Below, in pieces: positions 8,004 to 15,790 of a DNA stretch of 30,268 bases. The stretch spans positions 1-30,268 of the forward strand of contig CABSNK010000023.1 of NCBI GenBank assembly GCA_902479075.1, written 5' to 3'. Positions within the stretch are counted from its first letter, which is position 1. Every line of letters begins with the position of its first letter. The position numbers were made by a program, and so were the translations under genes. The notes beneath the pieces were generated by a model. It searched no databases, had not been told where the DNA came from, and saw only the letters and a program-made list of their open reading frames with translations. This DNA comes from an uncultured Collinsella sp. (GTDB lineage Bacteria; Actinomycetota; Coriobacteriia; Coriobacteriales; Coriobacteriaceae).

Positions 8004-8090
8004 ATGATCCCTTGGGGACGGAGGAAAACGGATCACCGGGCCAAACCGACCCCCTCGGTGATCCGTTTTCCTCCGTCCCCAAGGGATCAT
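8004..8090. repeat. Perfect palindrome with 34-base arms (copy 1 of 2)
   Basis: Positions 8004-8037 are an exact reverse complement of 8057-8090, with a 19-base GC-rich loop. The arm contains CTTGGGGACGGAGG. A second copy with the same inner 32 bases per arm is at 26642-26728; the two differing arm positions are compensated on the other arm. It lies immediately beyond the tyrS terminator. Confidence 0.95.
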
Positions 8091-8092
8091 CT

Positions 8093-8126
8093 AAAAAGGC
8101 CGCAGTCGGGAATCCCGGCTGCGGCC
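8093..8126 (-). terminator. Intrinsic terminator of tyrS
   Basis: GGCCGCAG (8098-8105) and CTGCGGCC (8119-8126) are extended inside by CGGG/CCCG, giving a 13-pair stem with a 3-base loop. It is followed on the minus strand by TTTTT (8097-8093). Confidence 0.92.
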
Positions 8127-8155
8127 CTTTTGCACATGTCAGGTTGACCTACTTG

Positions 8156-9367
8156 CTAGACCAACTTAAAGCCCTTGCGCTTGCCTACGGAGAGGGTATC
8201 GCCCAGCTTGAGGGCACTGGGGTCGATGTTGTAGCTCTTGGGAGCCACGGCCTTGCCGTTGATCTTGACGCCGCCGCCGTCGATGTCGCGACGGGCCTGG
8301 CCGGCGCTGGCCGAAAGGCCCAGGTCCTTGAGCAGGCCGGCGAGGTAGATCTGGCCCTCGTCGTTAACAGTCAGCTCAACATGCTTCTCGGGGAAGTCGG
8401 CGAGTTGGCCCTCCTTGAACACGCGGTCGAACTCGGCCTGAGCCTCGTCGCCGGCACCGGCGCCGTGGTAGGTGTCGCACAGGTCGCGGCCCAGAGCGCG
8501 CTTGAGCTCATAGGGATCGGCGGAGCCGTCGGCCAGAGCAGCGTCGATCTTGTCGACCTCGGCCGGGGTGAGCGAGCTCGCCAGGCGGTAGTACTTGCCG
8601 ATCATCTCGTCGGGGATGGACATGGTCTTGCCGAACATATCCTTGGGCGCGTCGGTCAGGCCGATGTAGTTACCGTAGGACTTGGACATCTTGCGGACGC
8701 CATCGGTGCCCTCGAGCAACGGCATGGTGAGCGCGATCTGGGGCTCCATGCCCATCTTCTCCATGAGCTCACGGCCGGCGAGCAGGTTGAAGAGCTGATC
8801 GGTGCCGCCCATTTCCACGTCGGCCTTGATCTGCACGGAGTCGTAAGCCTGCATCACGGGATACAGGAACTCATGCAGGGCGATCGGCGTCTGGGACTGG
8901 TAGCGCTTGGTAAAGTCGTCGCGCTCGAGAATACGGGCGACGGTGAACTTGGAGCACACCTGCAGCAGGCCGGCCAGATCCATCGACAAGATCCAGTCGC
9001 CGTTGTGCACGATGGTGGTCTTCTCGGGATCCAGGATCTTCATGGCCTGGCTCACGTAGGTCTCGGCGTTGGCCTCGATCTGCTCCTGCGAAAGCTGCGG
9101 GCGGGTGGAGTTCTTGCCCGAGGGGTCGCCAATCAGCGCAGTACCGTTGCCGATGATGAGGGTGACGTTGTGGCCCAGGTCCTGGAACTGACGCATCTTG
9201 CGCAGCGGCACGGCGTGGCCCAGGTGCAGGTCGGGGCTGGTGGGATCGACGCCGAGCTTGATGTTGAGGGGCTCGCCCTTCTCAAGCTTCTTGCGAAGGT
9301 CGGCCTCGGGGACGATCTGCGCGGCGCCCGAGGTGATGATACGCATTTGCTCGTCAACAGACAGCAT
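8156..9367 (-). CDS. tyrS: Tyrosyl-tRNA synthetase
   Basis: A class I aminoacyl-tRNA synthetase that charges tRNA-Tyr with tyrosine. In 403 residues it has the HIGH-type motif HLGH (48-51), TLIIGNGTALIGDPSGK (about 69-85), the tyrosine-binding region ending EMGGTDQLFNLLAGRE (185-200), the KMSKS motif (226-230) and a C-terminal S4 RNA-binding domain (DLGLSASAGQARRDIDGGGVKINGKAV). The length and the TDQ..N segment fit the TyrRS family and not TrpRS. The ATG at 9367 has AAAGGAGG 8 bases upstream. The upstream gap of 96 bases is too short for a T-box leader; it holds a small hairpin only. A strong terminator follows. Confidence 0.97.
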   Translation of the reverse strand: MLSVDEQMRIITSGAAQIVPEADLRKKLEKGEPLNIKLGVDPTSPDLHLGHAVPLRKMRQFQDLGHNVTLIIGNGTALIGDPSGKNSTRPQLSQEQIEANAETYVSQAMKILDPEKTTIVHNGDWILSMDLAGLLQVCSKFTVARILERDDFTKRYQSQTPIALHEFLYPVMQAYDSVQIKADVEMGGTDQLFNLLAGRELMEKMGMEPQIALTMPLLEGTDGVRKMSKSYGNYIGLTDAPKDMFGKTMSIPDEMIGKYYRLASSLTPAEVDKIDAALADGSADPYELKRALGRDLCDTYHGAGAGDEAQAEFDRVFKEGQLADFPEKHVELTVNDEGQIYLAGLLKDLGLSASAGQARRDIDGGGVKINGKAVAPKSYNIDPSALKLGDTLSVGKRKGFKLV

Positions 9368-9391
9368 TGGGTATCCTCCTTTTGCTATAGC

Positions 9392-9416
9392 ACCCTCGCC
9401 GAAAACGGCGGTGCTG
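9392..9416 (-). promoter_or_regulatory. Small hairpin upstream of the tyrS ribosome-binding site
   Basis: CGCCG and CGGCG arms enclose a four-base loop, extended outside by GCAC/GTGC with a two-base bulge. It ends about 10 bases before the Shine-Dalgarno. It lacks a T-run, so it may stabilise the transcript or tune translation. Confidence 0.4.
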
Positions 9417-9463
9417 GAAGTCCATAAACTCTCTTATGATAACAAACTGACGCGACGCAGCAT

Positions 9464-11440
9464 CTACGACAGGAAAATCCTCGTCCTGCCGCATGCGTCG
9501 ATGGCAACTGACAGACGTGTACCGTCACGCTCGACCAGATAGCGCACCTGCCGACGACGCAAGCAGTCGCGGCAACGGGCCTGCCCCGTCGCATCGGTGG
9601 CGCAGACGCCCTCGGCGGTCAGCAGGCAGTGCTCGCACACCATAAGCTCGGGACAGTCGGCGTCGAACGGACCCAAGACGCCGGGTTCAGCAGCCAGCTC
9701 GGCAATACGCTCCCTATCATTGCTGAGCAGCTCGGCAGGCAAGTATACCCACCCCGCGCCAAGCCCGCGCAGCCAGGCAAGCGTGGCCCGATTGGCACAG
9801 AACACCGGCGCCGCCACGTCAAACGCCGTGCCCAGCTCGCGGGCCATCGCCACCTGCCCCAGGTTGCGGCAAACAATACGCCCGGCACGTTGCATAAGCG
9901 CCCGAGTCCGCTCGATATCGCCTGCGCGGCACACTTCGTCGAGCACCACCGTCGAATCGGACAGATCCCGCTCATCGCGCGGATCCAAATCCATCAGCTC
10001 CCAGGCAAAGACCATACGAGCAAAAGCCTCATGCTTTGCCGGCTCCGCCGGTCCCGCCAACTCCGTCGGTACATCGCCATCTGCCAGAACGCCCTCAAAC
10101 GGCAGCACCTCAACGGACTGCTCAGCAGGCGCGACCGCATCTGCCTCGACCCGCATGCGCTCCAACACCGTTGCCGTCTGCCCCAGCACGCCGGCACTGC
10201 GAATCAGATAGACCTCGCAGCCCGCGTCCACCTTGCGTTTGCAATGCACGACGACGCGCTCTCCCGCAGCGGCATCCACGGGGCAAGGCACCTGTGGCCA
10301 GCGCTTGGGCACATCGGGACGCGCGTCGGCACCCGGGTAAAATCGGATCTCGAGCGTATCGCCCGCCGCCACGGCGGCATCAAGCTCAACCGTCACCTCT
10401 TCGTGACCCACCGCCACCAAGTGGCCCACGCGCACGCCCTGGTTGATCGCGCGCTCAAAGCTCATGAGCTCGGCGCCCGAACGACCCCGCAGATACGCAT
10501 CGGTAAAGCCGCGGTTGAACGACCTTCCCAGCTCGCGCTCAAGCGCCGGCACCGCATCGGCATCCCATGTGCCGTCGCGCAGCATATTGAGCGCCCGACG
10601 CCACACCCTCACCACGTTAAAGACGTAGTCGGGATTCTTCATGCGGCCCTCGATCTTGAGCGATGCCACGCCGGCGGCAACAAGCTCGGGCAGATGCGCG
10701 ATGCCCAGATAGTCACGCGGACAAAGCAGGCGATCCCCTTCGACAGCGACAACACTCTGCCCCGCCTCGTCCACCAAGTCATAGGATAGACGGCACGGTT
10801 GAGTGCAATCACCGCGCATCGCAGAGCGGCCACGTCGAAGGGCAGAGAACCCGCACGCACCCGAGTATCCAATGCAAATAGCGCCGTGACAGAACACCTC
10901 GATGGGCACGCCAGTAGCGCAAAGTGTCTCAATCTCTGCAACGCTCAGCTCGCGCGCAGTCGTCACGCGCTCAACGCCCAACTCCTTGGCAGCCAACTGC
11001 ACGGCACCCTCGCTATGAGCGCCCGCCTGAGTGGACAGGTGAATCTCGACCCCCGGAATCGCCGCACGAAGCGCACAAGCCAGCCCGGCATCGGCCACAA
11101 TCAACGCATCGGCACCCAACGCGCGCGCATGCGCCCCCAACGCCACGGCGTCGGCAAGCTCATCATCGAACACGAACACGTTGAGCGTCACGTACACACG
11201 CACGCCATGGGCATGGGCCACGGCACAACCGCGCGCGAACTCATCATCGCTAAAGCCATGCGCGCTCACTCGAGCGTTGAATCCGTCCAGCCCCGCATAG
11301 ATGGCATCGGCACCCGCCGCAATCGCCGCGAGCATCTGGTCGAGTCCGCCAGCAGGCGCCAGCAGTTCGGGCAGCGCCACTTCAGCCGCCGCCAACTCGC
11401 TTTCGCATTGTCCGCTCGGTTCCATCGGCCGAATCGCCAT
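9464..11440 (-). CDS. U32-family peptidase-like protein
   Basis: U32 proteins include collagenase-like enzymes and, better documented, RNA-hydroxylation proteins (RlhA, TrhP). This 658-residue protein starts with the U32 barrel: PELLAPAGGLDQMLAAIAAGADAIYAG near residues 25-50 and IHLSTQAGAHSEGAVQLAAKELGVERV around 150-175. The iron-sulfur-type cysteines lie in VFCHGAICIGYSGACGFSAL and MRGDCTQPCRLSYDL, followed by LKIEGRMKNPDYV. The C-terminal end has a second cysteine cluster, MVCEHCLLTAEGVC followed by ARCRDC. An upstream TTG at 11458 is in frame, but AAGGAG is correctly spaced (7 bases) for the ATG at 11440, so I used that. It probably forms a unit with tyrS 96 bases downstream. Substrate unknown; tRNA or rRNA hydroxylation is as likely as proteolysis. 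Confidence 0.88.
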   Translation of the reverse strand: MAIRPMEPSGQCESELAAAEVALPELLAPAGGLDQMLAAIAAGADAIYAGLDGFNARVSAHGFSDDEFARGCAVAHAHGVRVYVTLNVFVFDDELADAVALGAHARALGADALIVADAGLACALRAAIPGVEIHLSTQAGAHSEGAVQLAAKELGVERVTTARELSVAEIETLCATGVPIEVFCHGAICIGYSGACGFSALRRGRSAMRGDCTQPCRLSYDLVDEAGQSVVAVEGDRLLCPRDYLGIAHLPELVAAGVASLKIEGRMKNPDYVFNVVRVWRRALNMLRDGTWDADAVPALERELGRSFNRGFTDAYLRGRSGAELMSFERAINQGVRVGHLVAVGHEEVTVELDAAVAAGDTLEIRFYPGADARPDVPKRWPQVPCPVDAAAGERVVVHCKRKVDAGCEVYLIRSAGVLGQTATVLERMRVEADAVAPAEQSVEVLPFEGVLADGDVPTELAGPAEPAKHEAFARMVFAWELMDLDPRDERDLSDSTVVLDEVCRAGDIERTRALMQRAGRIVCRNLGQVAMARELGTAFDVAAPVFCANRATLAWLRGLGAGWVYLPAELLSNDRERIAELAAEPGVLGPFDADCPELMVCEHCLLTAEGVCATDATGQARCRDCLRRRQVRYLVERDGTRLSVAIDACGRTRIFLS

Positions 11441-11601
11441 CGGTAAACTCCTTGCCAAGGTGTGCTTTCACTCTGAAAATTGCTGCCAACCAGCATACAC
11501 GAGGCCCCGCATGCCCCGATTGGTTTATCGTGTAATAACTTATGTCCATCCTGCCCGGTAGCATACCTGCCGCCTGGCACGACATACCTGGAGGTCAATA
11601 T

Positions 11602-13809
11602 ATGGGTCCTCGCCAACGACAGGGGCGCGGTCGCTCTAAGACGCATGCCCTTCCCATGATCTTGCTCTCGTTTTTGGGCTTTCTGCTTATCGCGGGCGTA
11701 GCGTTTGGCATCGGCATGATCGGCAACGTCAACCGCTGGCTGTCCGATCTGCCCGACTACACCGATGCCAACGCGTATCTGGTGAGCGAGCCCACCGACA
11801 TCGTCGACTGCAACGGCAATACCATTGCGAGTTTCTACACGCAAAACCGCAAGTCCATCACCAAGGACCAAGTGTCCCCGTACGTGCTGCAGGGCACCGT
11901 CGACGTTGAGGACGAGCGCTTCTACGAACATGGCGGCATCGACCTCTGGGGCATTGCACGCGCATCGGTGGCAACCCTCACCGGCGGCCACGAGGGCGCA
12001 TCGACCATCACCCAGCAGCTGGTTCGCAACACCATCTTGCAGGAGGAACAATTCGACTCGACCATCGAGCGTAAGGTGCGCGAGGCCTATATCGCCATCA
12101 AGATGGAGGATATGTACTCCAAAGACGAGATCCTCATGATGTACCTCAACACCATCTACTACGGCCATGGAGCATATGGAATCGAGGCCGCCGCCGAGAC
12201 CTATCTGTCCAAAACCGCCGCCGACCTCACCCTGAGCGAGGCCGCGCTGCTCATCGGCCTTCCCAACTCGCCCTCGCAGTACGACCCCACGGTTAATCCC
12301 GACTTGGCGCTGTCCCGCCGCAATAAGGTTCTGGACAACATGCTGCGTCTGGGCCACATCACGCAGGAAGAGCACGATGCCGCACAGGCTGAGCCCATCA
12401 CGCTTAACGTGACCGAGATTTCGGGCAGTGGCGTCGATGTGTACTCTCAGCCCTACTTTGTCTCCTACGTTAAACAGCTGCTTGAGCAGGAGTTCTCCAC
12501 CGACGTGCTCTTTAAGGGCGGTCTGACCGTCAAGACCACCATCGACCCCACCATGCAGCAGGTGGCCGAGGAGGCTGTGCGCTCGCAGCTCGACACGCTT
12601 TCGCTCGACGGCCTGGACATGGGCATGGTCGTCGTTGACCCCAAGACCGGCTATATCAAGTGCATGGTAGGCGGCTACGACTACAACGCCGACGAGAATC
12701 ACGTGAACCACGCTACGGCAAAGCGCCCCGTGGGCTCCACGTTTAAGGCCTTTACGCTGGCAACTGCCATCCAAAACGGTATGAACCCCAACGTCACCCT
12801 CAACTGCAACTCGCCGCTCAAGGCCAAGGGCACCACGACCGAGGTGCAAAACTACGGCAACCAGAGCTATGGCAACATCACGCTTAAGCAGGCAACGGCA
12901 TACTCATCCAACACCGGCTACATTCAGGTGGCCGAAGCCATCGGCAATGACAAGATCATGTCGCTCGTCAAAAAGCTTGGCATCGATCCCGCCAAGGACA
13001 ATATCGAGGACGTTCCCGTCATGACGCTCGGCACCGGGTCCATCTCACCGCTCGAGATGGCATCTGCCTACGCAACGTTTGCCAACGGTGGCTACTACCG
13101 TCAGCCCATCGCCATTACCGAGATCGACTCGCGTACCGGCTCGGTTCTGTACCAGCACACCGACAATCCCACGCAGGTGCTCACCGAAGGCGAGGCTGCC
13201 GCGGTTACCGATGTTCTATCCGGCGTCATGCAGGGCAGCGGCACGGGTGCCGCCGGCGCGCTGAACGTCAACCAGCCCTGTGCCGGCAAGACGGGCACCA
13301 CTGACAACACCACCAACCTGTGGTTCTGCGGCTTCACGCCGCAACTGACATGCGCCCTGTGGACCGGTTATTCCGCAGGCGAGATTCCCATCCAAAAGTA
13401 CGGTTCGGACCTGCTGGGCGACAGCACCAACCTGCCCGTCTTTAAGAAGTTCATGAACACCGTTCTTGCGGGCACCGAGCGCGAGGAATTCTCGACCGGA
13501 ACGGCTCCCACGTACAAGAACAATAACGTCTGGAAGTTCTACGGCACAAACAACAAAAAGAAAGACGAAGAGGATAAAGACGAGGGAAAAGAAGAGGAAG
13601 AGACCACGACCACCACAACGACAACGACAACGACAACCACTGAAACCCCGGGCGGCAACACCACCGGCGATAGCGGTACGACAGGTGGCGACGGTGGCAC
13701 GGGTGGCAATGGTGGCACGGGTGGCGACGGTGGCACGGGTGGCGACGGTGGCACGCCGACGCCTACCCCCGATCCTACGCCCACGCCCGACCCCTCTACG
13801 GGCCAGTAG
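11602..13809 (+). CDS. Class A penicillin-binding protein (bifunctional transglycosylase/transpeptidase)
   Basis: It polymerises and cross-links peptidoglycan outside the membrane. A basic N-terminus is followed by one membrane segment (about 17-40). The GT51 domain has VEDERFYEHGGID (E103 predicted catalytic), GASTITQQLVRN (132-143) and YLNTIYYGHGAYGIEAAAETYL (181-202). The transpeptidase domain has S379-T-F-K382, S435-S-N and K563-T-G. From about residue 650 the tail is unusual: a K/D/E-rich stretch, 13 or so consecutive threonines, GGTGGN/D repeats and a TPTPTPDP end, probably disordered and extracellular. The frame is open from 11542, but GGAGGT 6 bases before the ATG at 11602 decides the start. 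A strong terminator follows. It is monocistronic and divergent from the U32 gene. Confidence 0.95.
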   Translation: MGPRQRQGRGRSKTHALPMILLSFLGFLLIAGVAFGIGMIGNVNRWLSDLPDYTDANAYLVSEPTDIVDCNGNTIASFYTQNRKSITKDQVSPYVLQGTVDVEDERFYEHGGIDLWGIARASVATLTGGHEGASTITQQLVRNTILQEEQFDSTIERKVREAYIAIKMEDMYSKDEILMMYLNTIYYGHGAYGIEAAAETYLSKTAADLTLSEAALLIGLPNSPSQYDPTVNPDLALSRRNKVLDNMLRLGHITQEEHDAAQAEPITLNVTEISGSGVDVYSQPYFVSYVKQLLEQEFSTDVLFKGGLTVKTTIDPTMQQVAEEAVRSQLDTLSLDGLDMGMVVVDPKTGYIKCMVGGYDYNADENHVNHATAKRPVGSTFKAFTLATAIQNGMNPNVTLNCNSPLKAKGTTTEVQNYGNQSYGNITLKQATAYSSNTGYIQVAEAIGNDKIMSLVKKLGIDPAKDNIEDVPVMTLGTGSISPLEMASAYATFANGGYYRQPIAITEIDSRTGSVLYQHTDNPTQVLTEGEAAAVTDVLSGVMQGSGTGAAGALNVNQPCAGKTGTTDNTTNLWFCGFTPQLTCALWTGYSAGEIPIQKYGSDLLGDSTNLPVFKKFMNTVLAGTEREEFSTGTAPTYKNNNVWKFYGTNNKKKDEEDKDEGKEEEETTTTTTTTTTTTTETPGGNTTGDSGTTGGDGGTGGNGGTGGDGGTGGDGGTPTPTPDPTPTPDPSTGQ
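13615..13638 (+). repeat. Hexanucleotide tandem repeat in the PBP tail
   Basis: Four tandem units of ACAACG (the last is ACAACC) encode part of the polythreonine run. The unit length is a multiple of three, so copy-number changes keep the reading frame. Confidence 0.85.
13693..13755 (+). repeat. 18-bp tandem repeat in the PBP tail
   Basis: Three and a half units of GGTGGCACGGGTGGCRAY lie at 13693-13710, 13711-13728, 13729-13746 and 13747-13755. They encode GGTGG(N/D) repeats. Confidence 0.9.
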
Positions 13810-13834
13810 ACGCAAAGCGGCATCTGACACCAAG

Positions 13835-13873
13835 GCGCCCGAGCAGCACGTACGCTGCTCGGGCGCTTCTTTA
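13835..13873 (+). terminator. Intrinsic terminator of the PBP gene
   Basis: Perfect 13-base arms GCGCCCGAGCAGC (13835-13847) and its complement (13854-13866) enclose a 6-base loop and are followed by TTCTTTATTT. Confidence 0.93.
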
Positions 13874-13945
13874 TTTCGGCAGATGTCACAAGATGCCACG
13901 ACGGCCCCGGCTGCAGGACCGATAGAGCAACGGGTGCCGGCATGC

Positions 13946-13973
13946 AAAAGGGCGCTGACCTTCGTCAACGCCC
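13946..13973 (-). terminator. Intrinsic terminator of argR
   Basis: On the minus strand GGGCGTTGAC (13973-13964) pairs with GTCAGCGCCC (13959-13950), with one G-T pair and a 4-base loop, followed by TTTT. Confidence 0.85.
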
Positions 13974-14024
13974 TCGGCAATTACCTATAGCAACAATCGG
14001 CACAGCAGCAGTGCCACGCATCCC

Positions 14025-14462
14025 CTACTTGTGAGAGTTACTCAGCTTGTTGATGAGCGCCTCAAGGCGTTCGCCGTCCTCGGCCGTCTGCGCAATGACT
14101 AAGATCGTGTCGTTGCCGGCAAGCGAGCCGAGTACGTCGGGCAGCTCCGCGGCATCGACCGCTGCGGCAATACCAGAAGCCGTACCGGGCTGCGCCTTGA
14201 TCATAACCAGATTATCGGTGCGCAGTACGCCGGTAACCAGCTCGGAAACCATGCGCTGCAGATGCAGGTCCTCGGCAAGGACATAGATGCCCTCGGGGAG
14301 CTTACGCAGTCCCATGTCCGCGATGTCGCGCGAAACGGTCGCCTGCGTGCAATCGAAACCCATGGCGCGAAGCTCGTCTACCAAAACGCGCTGCGTACGT
14401 ACGTCCTTATTGCGAACAATATCTCTGATGGCATCCTGGCGCCCATTGCGTTTTTTGGCCAT
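14025..14462 (-). CDS. argR: Arginine repressor ArgR
   Basis: A hexameric transcription factor that senses arginine and represses arginine biosynthesis, or activates its catabolism. The 145 residues contain the N-terminal winged-helix domain (about 1-70; RQDAIRDIVRN, then TQATVSRDIADMGLRKLPEGIYVL with the SR DNA-contact pair) and the C-terminal oligomerisation and arginine-binding domain with GTASGIAAAVDAAELPDVLGSLAGNDTILV. The frame could begin at 14495, but the ATG at 14462 (MAKKRNGRQ) has a GAGG 7 bases upstream and fits the family. No arginine biosynthesis gene is adjacent, so it acts in trans. The promoter region carries inverted repeats that may be its own operator (14493-14542). A terminator follows. 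Confidence 0.95.
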   Translation of the reverse strand: MAKKRNGRQDAIRDIVRNKDVRTQRVLVDELRAMGFDCTQATVSRDIADMGLRKLPEGIYVLAEDLHLQRMVSELVTGVLRTDNLVMIKAQPGTASGIAAAVDAAELPDVLGSLAGNDTILVIAQTAEDGERLEALINKLSNSHK

Positions 14463-14492
14463 ACAAAACCTCACTCCAAAAGATGGCGGAGA

Positions 14493-14542
14493 CAATCACT
14501 TAGTAATTGAATAGTTTAGCGCTATTTGAGGGTTTTAGTGAA
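14493..14542 (-). promoter_or_regulatory. Predicted argR promoter with overlapping inverted repeats
   Basis: On the minus strand TTCACT (14542-14537) and TAAACT (14518-14513) are 18 bases apart. The near-palindrome CAATCACTTAGTAATTG (14493-14509, one mismatched pair) covers the expected start point, and AATAG/CTATT arms flank TAGCGCTA at 14517-14524. Autoregulation by ArgR is plausible but the sites do not match the classical ARG box closely. Two TTTCGAAA palindromes lie further upstream at 14553 and 14578. Confidence 0.5.
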
Positions 14543-14591
14543 TAAGAACGCATTTCGAAACAATTCCATGCAATTTATTTCGAAAATCACG

Positions 14592-15671
14592 CTACTGGAC
14601 AGTCCTGACGCCCGAACGATTGAAAAAGGCCGCCAGATGCGTATACAACGCACACCGCATAGGCTTGGCACTAGCTATCGAACCATAGAGCAGACCTAAG
14701 CCCCGATGATTGCCCTTAAGAGCCACAACCATCTGACGGGTACGCTGCGCTTCGAGCATATCATGCAAACGGGCCGAACGCTCTATTGAAGACACCCCAT
14801 GGGGGCTCAGACACAAATTTTCGATGCAGGCAACCAGGCCGGCGTAGTAATACCGCTGGCAGACCTGCTTCAACTGATCGCCACCGCCCGCGACGGCAAG
14901 CGAGTCGGCAAGCCTGTCGAGCGCCCCGATATCATCAGAAAGCCTGGCAAACATCGTGGGGTCAAACGTCTTCGTAATCGACGGCGCCACTGCATGAAAA
15001 CGGGCACGGCCACATCCCGAAACGCGCTTTGCCTGCGAAAGCGCGAACGTCAAAAAAGACACCGTGCGAAACGCATCGCCATGCGCAAGGCACGCCTCAA
15101 AAAGGGCGCGATCATACAGCACGCCAGAGGTCTGTCGGATTAAACCACAGGAAACCAATTGGGTCAGGCAAGCCGCCCGGTCCTCATCTTCAGAAACGGA
15201 TGTCGCGTCCAAAACTCGGGAATGACGTTCGCGGTGAACATCGTAGCGATCGAGCGAAACAGAGGGAAACACGATGTCAGCAGAAGCGTCGCAGGAGCTT
15301 TCGACCATCTGCGAAAGGGACTGCGGCGCAAACCACTCATTGGCATTCATCGCAATGATCTGGGAGCCGCGCGAAGCCGCAAAGCCGGCACGCAGGCAGG
15401 CACCAGGCGCTGGGTCCTCAACATCAATCAAATCAATATGAATATCTCTGTCGGCAGCAACTTCGAGCGAATGACGCACACCAGCTACCACGCCGCGGCA
15501 AACGACGACAATTTGCAAATCGTAGAGGTCTTGGTTCTGGATGCTCTCGAGAGCGCGCATCGTATAACTGGGCGAACCCTCAACAATCAGGATCACCGAA
15601 AGTCGCGGATGCGAACCACGTCGAACCAAGTTTTCCGTCCTCTCGACAGCTAGTAACAAACTGTCGTTCAT
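14592..15671 (-). CDS. Glycosyltransferase family 2-like protein with altered DxD motif
   Basis: Residues 22-115 look like the nucleotide-sugar-binding half of a GT-A fold: PRLSVILIVEGSPSYTMRALESIQNQDLYDLQIVVV, then APGACLRAGFAASRGSQIIAMNANEWFAPQSLSQMV. In active family-2 enzymes the last segment reads LDADDW with the metal-binding DxD; here it is N109-A-N111-E, so both aspartates are replaced. The remaining 240 residues are not recognisable, and I see no membrane segment. The ATG at 15671 is preceded by a weak GGGGTG; an in-frame TTG at 15686 has no ribosome site. Base composition is visibly more A-rich than the neighbours, which may point to transfer. It sits between truA and argR on the same strand. 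It could be a non-catalytic homologue; function unknown. Confidence 0.6.
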   Translation of the reverse strand: MNDSLLLAVERTENLVRRGSHPRLSVILIVEGSPSYTMRALESIQNQDLYDLQIVVVCRGVVAGVRHSLEVAADRDIHIDLIDVEDPAPGACLRAGFAASRGSQIIAMNANEWFAPQSLSQMVESSCDASADIVFPSVSLDRYDVHRERHSRVLDATSVSEDEDRAACLTQLVSCGLIRQTSGVLYDRALFEACLAHGDAFRTVSFLTFALSQAKRVSGCGRARFHAVAPSITKTFDPTMFARLSDDIGALDRLADSLAVAGGGDQLKQVCQRYYYAGLVACIENLCLSPHGVSSIERSARLHDMLEAQRTRQMVVALKGNHRGLGLLYGSIASAKPMRCALYTHLAAFFNRSGVRTVQ

Positions 15672-15790
15672 GGTACACCCCGTCAATTAATGCGGATGGT
15701 CGCCCGTCGCGATGCACGTCAAGAACAGATGTTGAACACGCCCCGCCCACAGGCGCCGCACACAAAGATCGCCGTCAGGCAGCCACTTCC

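Noticed and set aside
7878..8090. N-terminal extension of adenine deaminase to 8090 (start MIPWGRRKTDH)
   Set aside because: It only translates the palindrome and leader. The same peptide start appears from the other palindrome copy at 26728, and the ATG at 7877 has a clear ribosome site.
9368..9463. T-box riboswitch before tyrS
   Set aside because: The spacer is only 96 bases and lacks the T-box sequence and a terminator; only a small hairpin is present.
13216..13980. Minus-strand frame with ATVATR repeats
   Set aside because: It is the complement of the PBP 18-bp repeat and spans its terminator.
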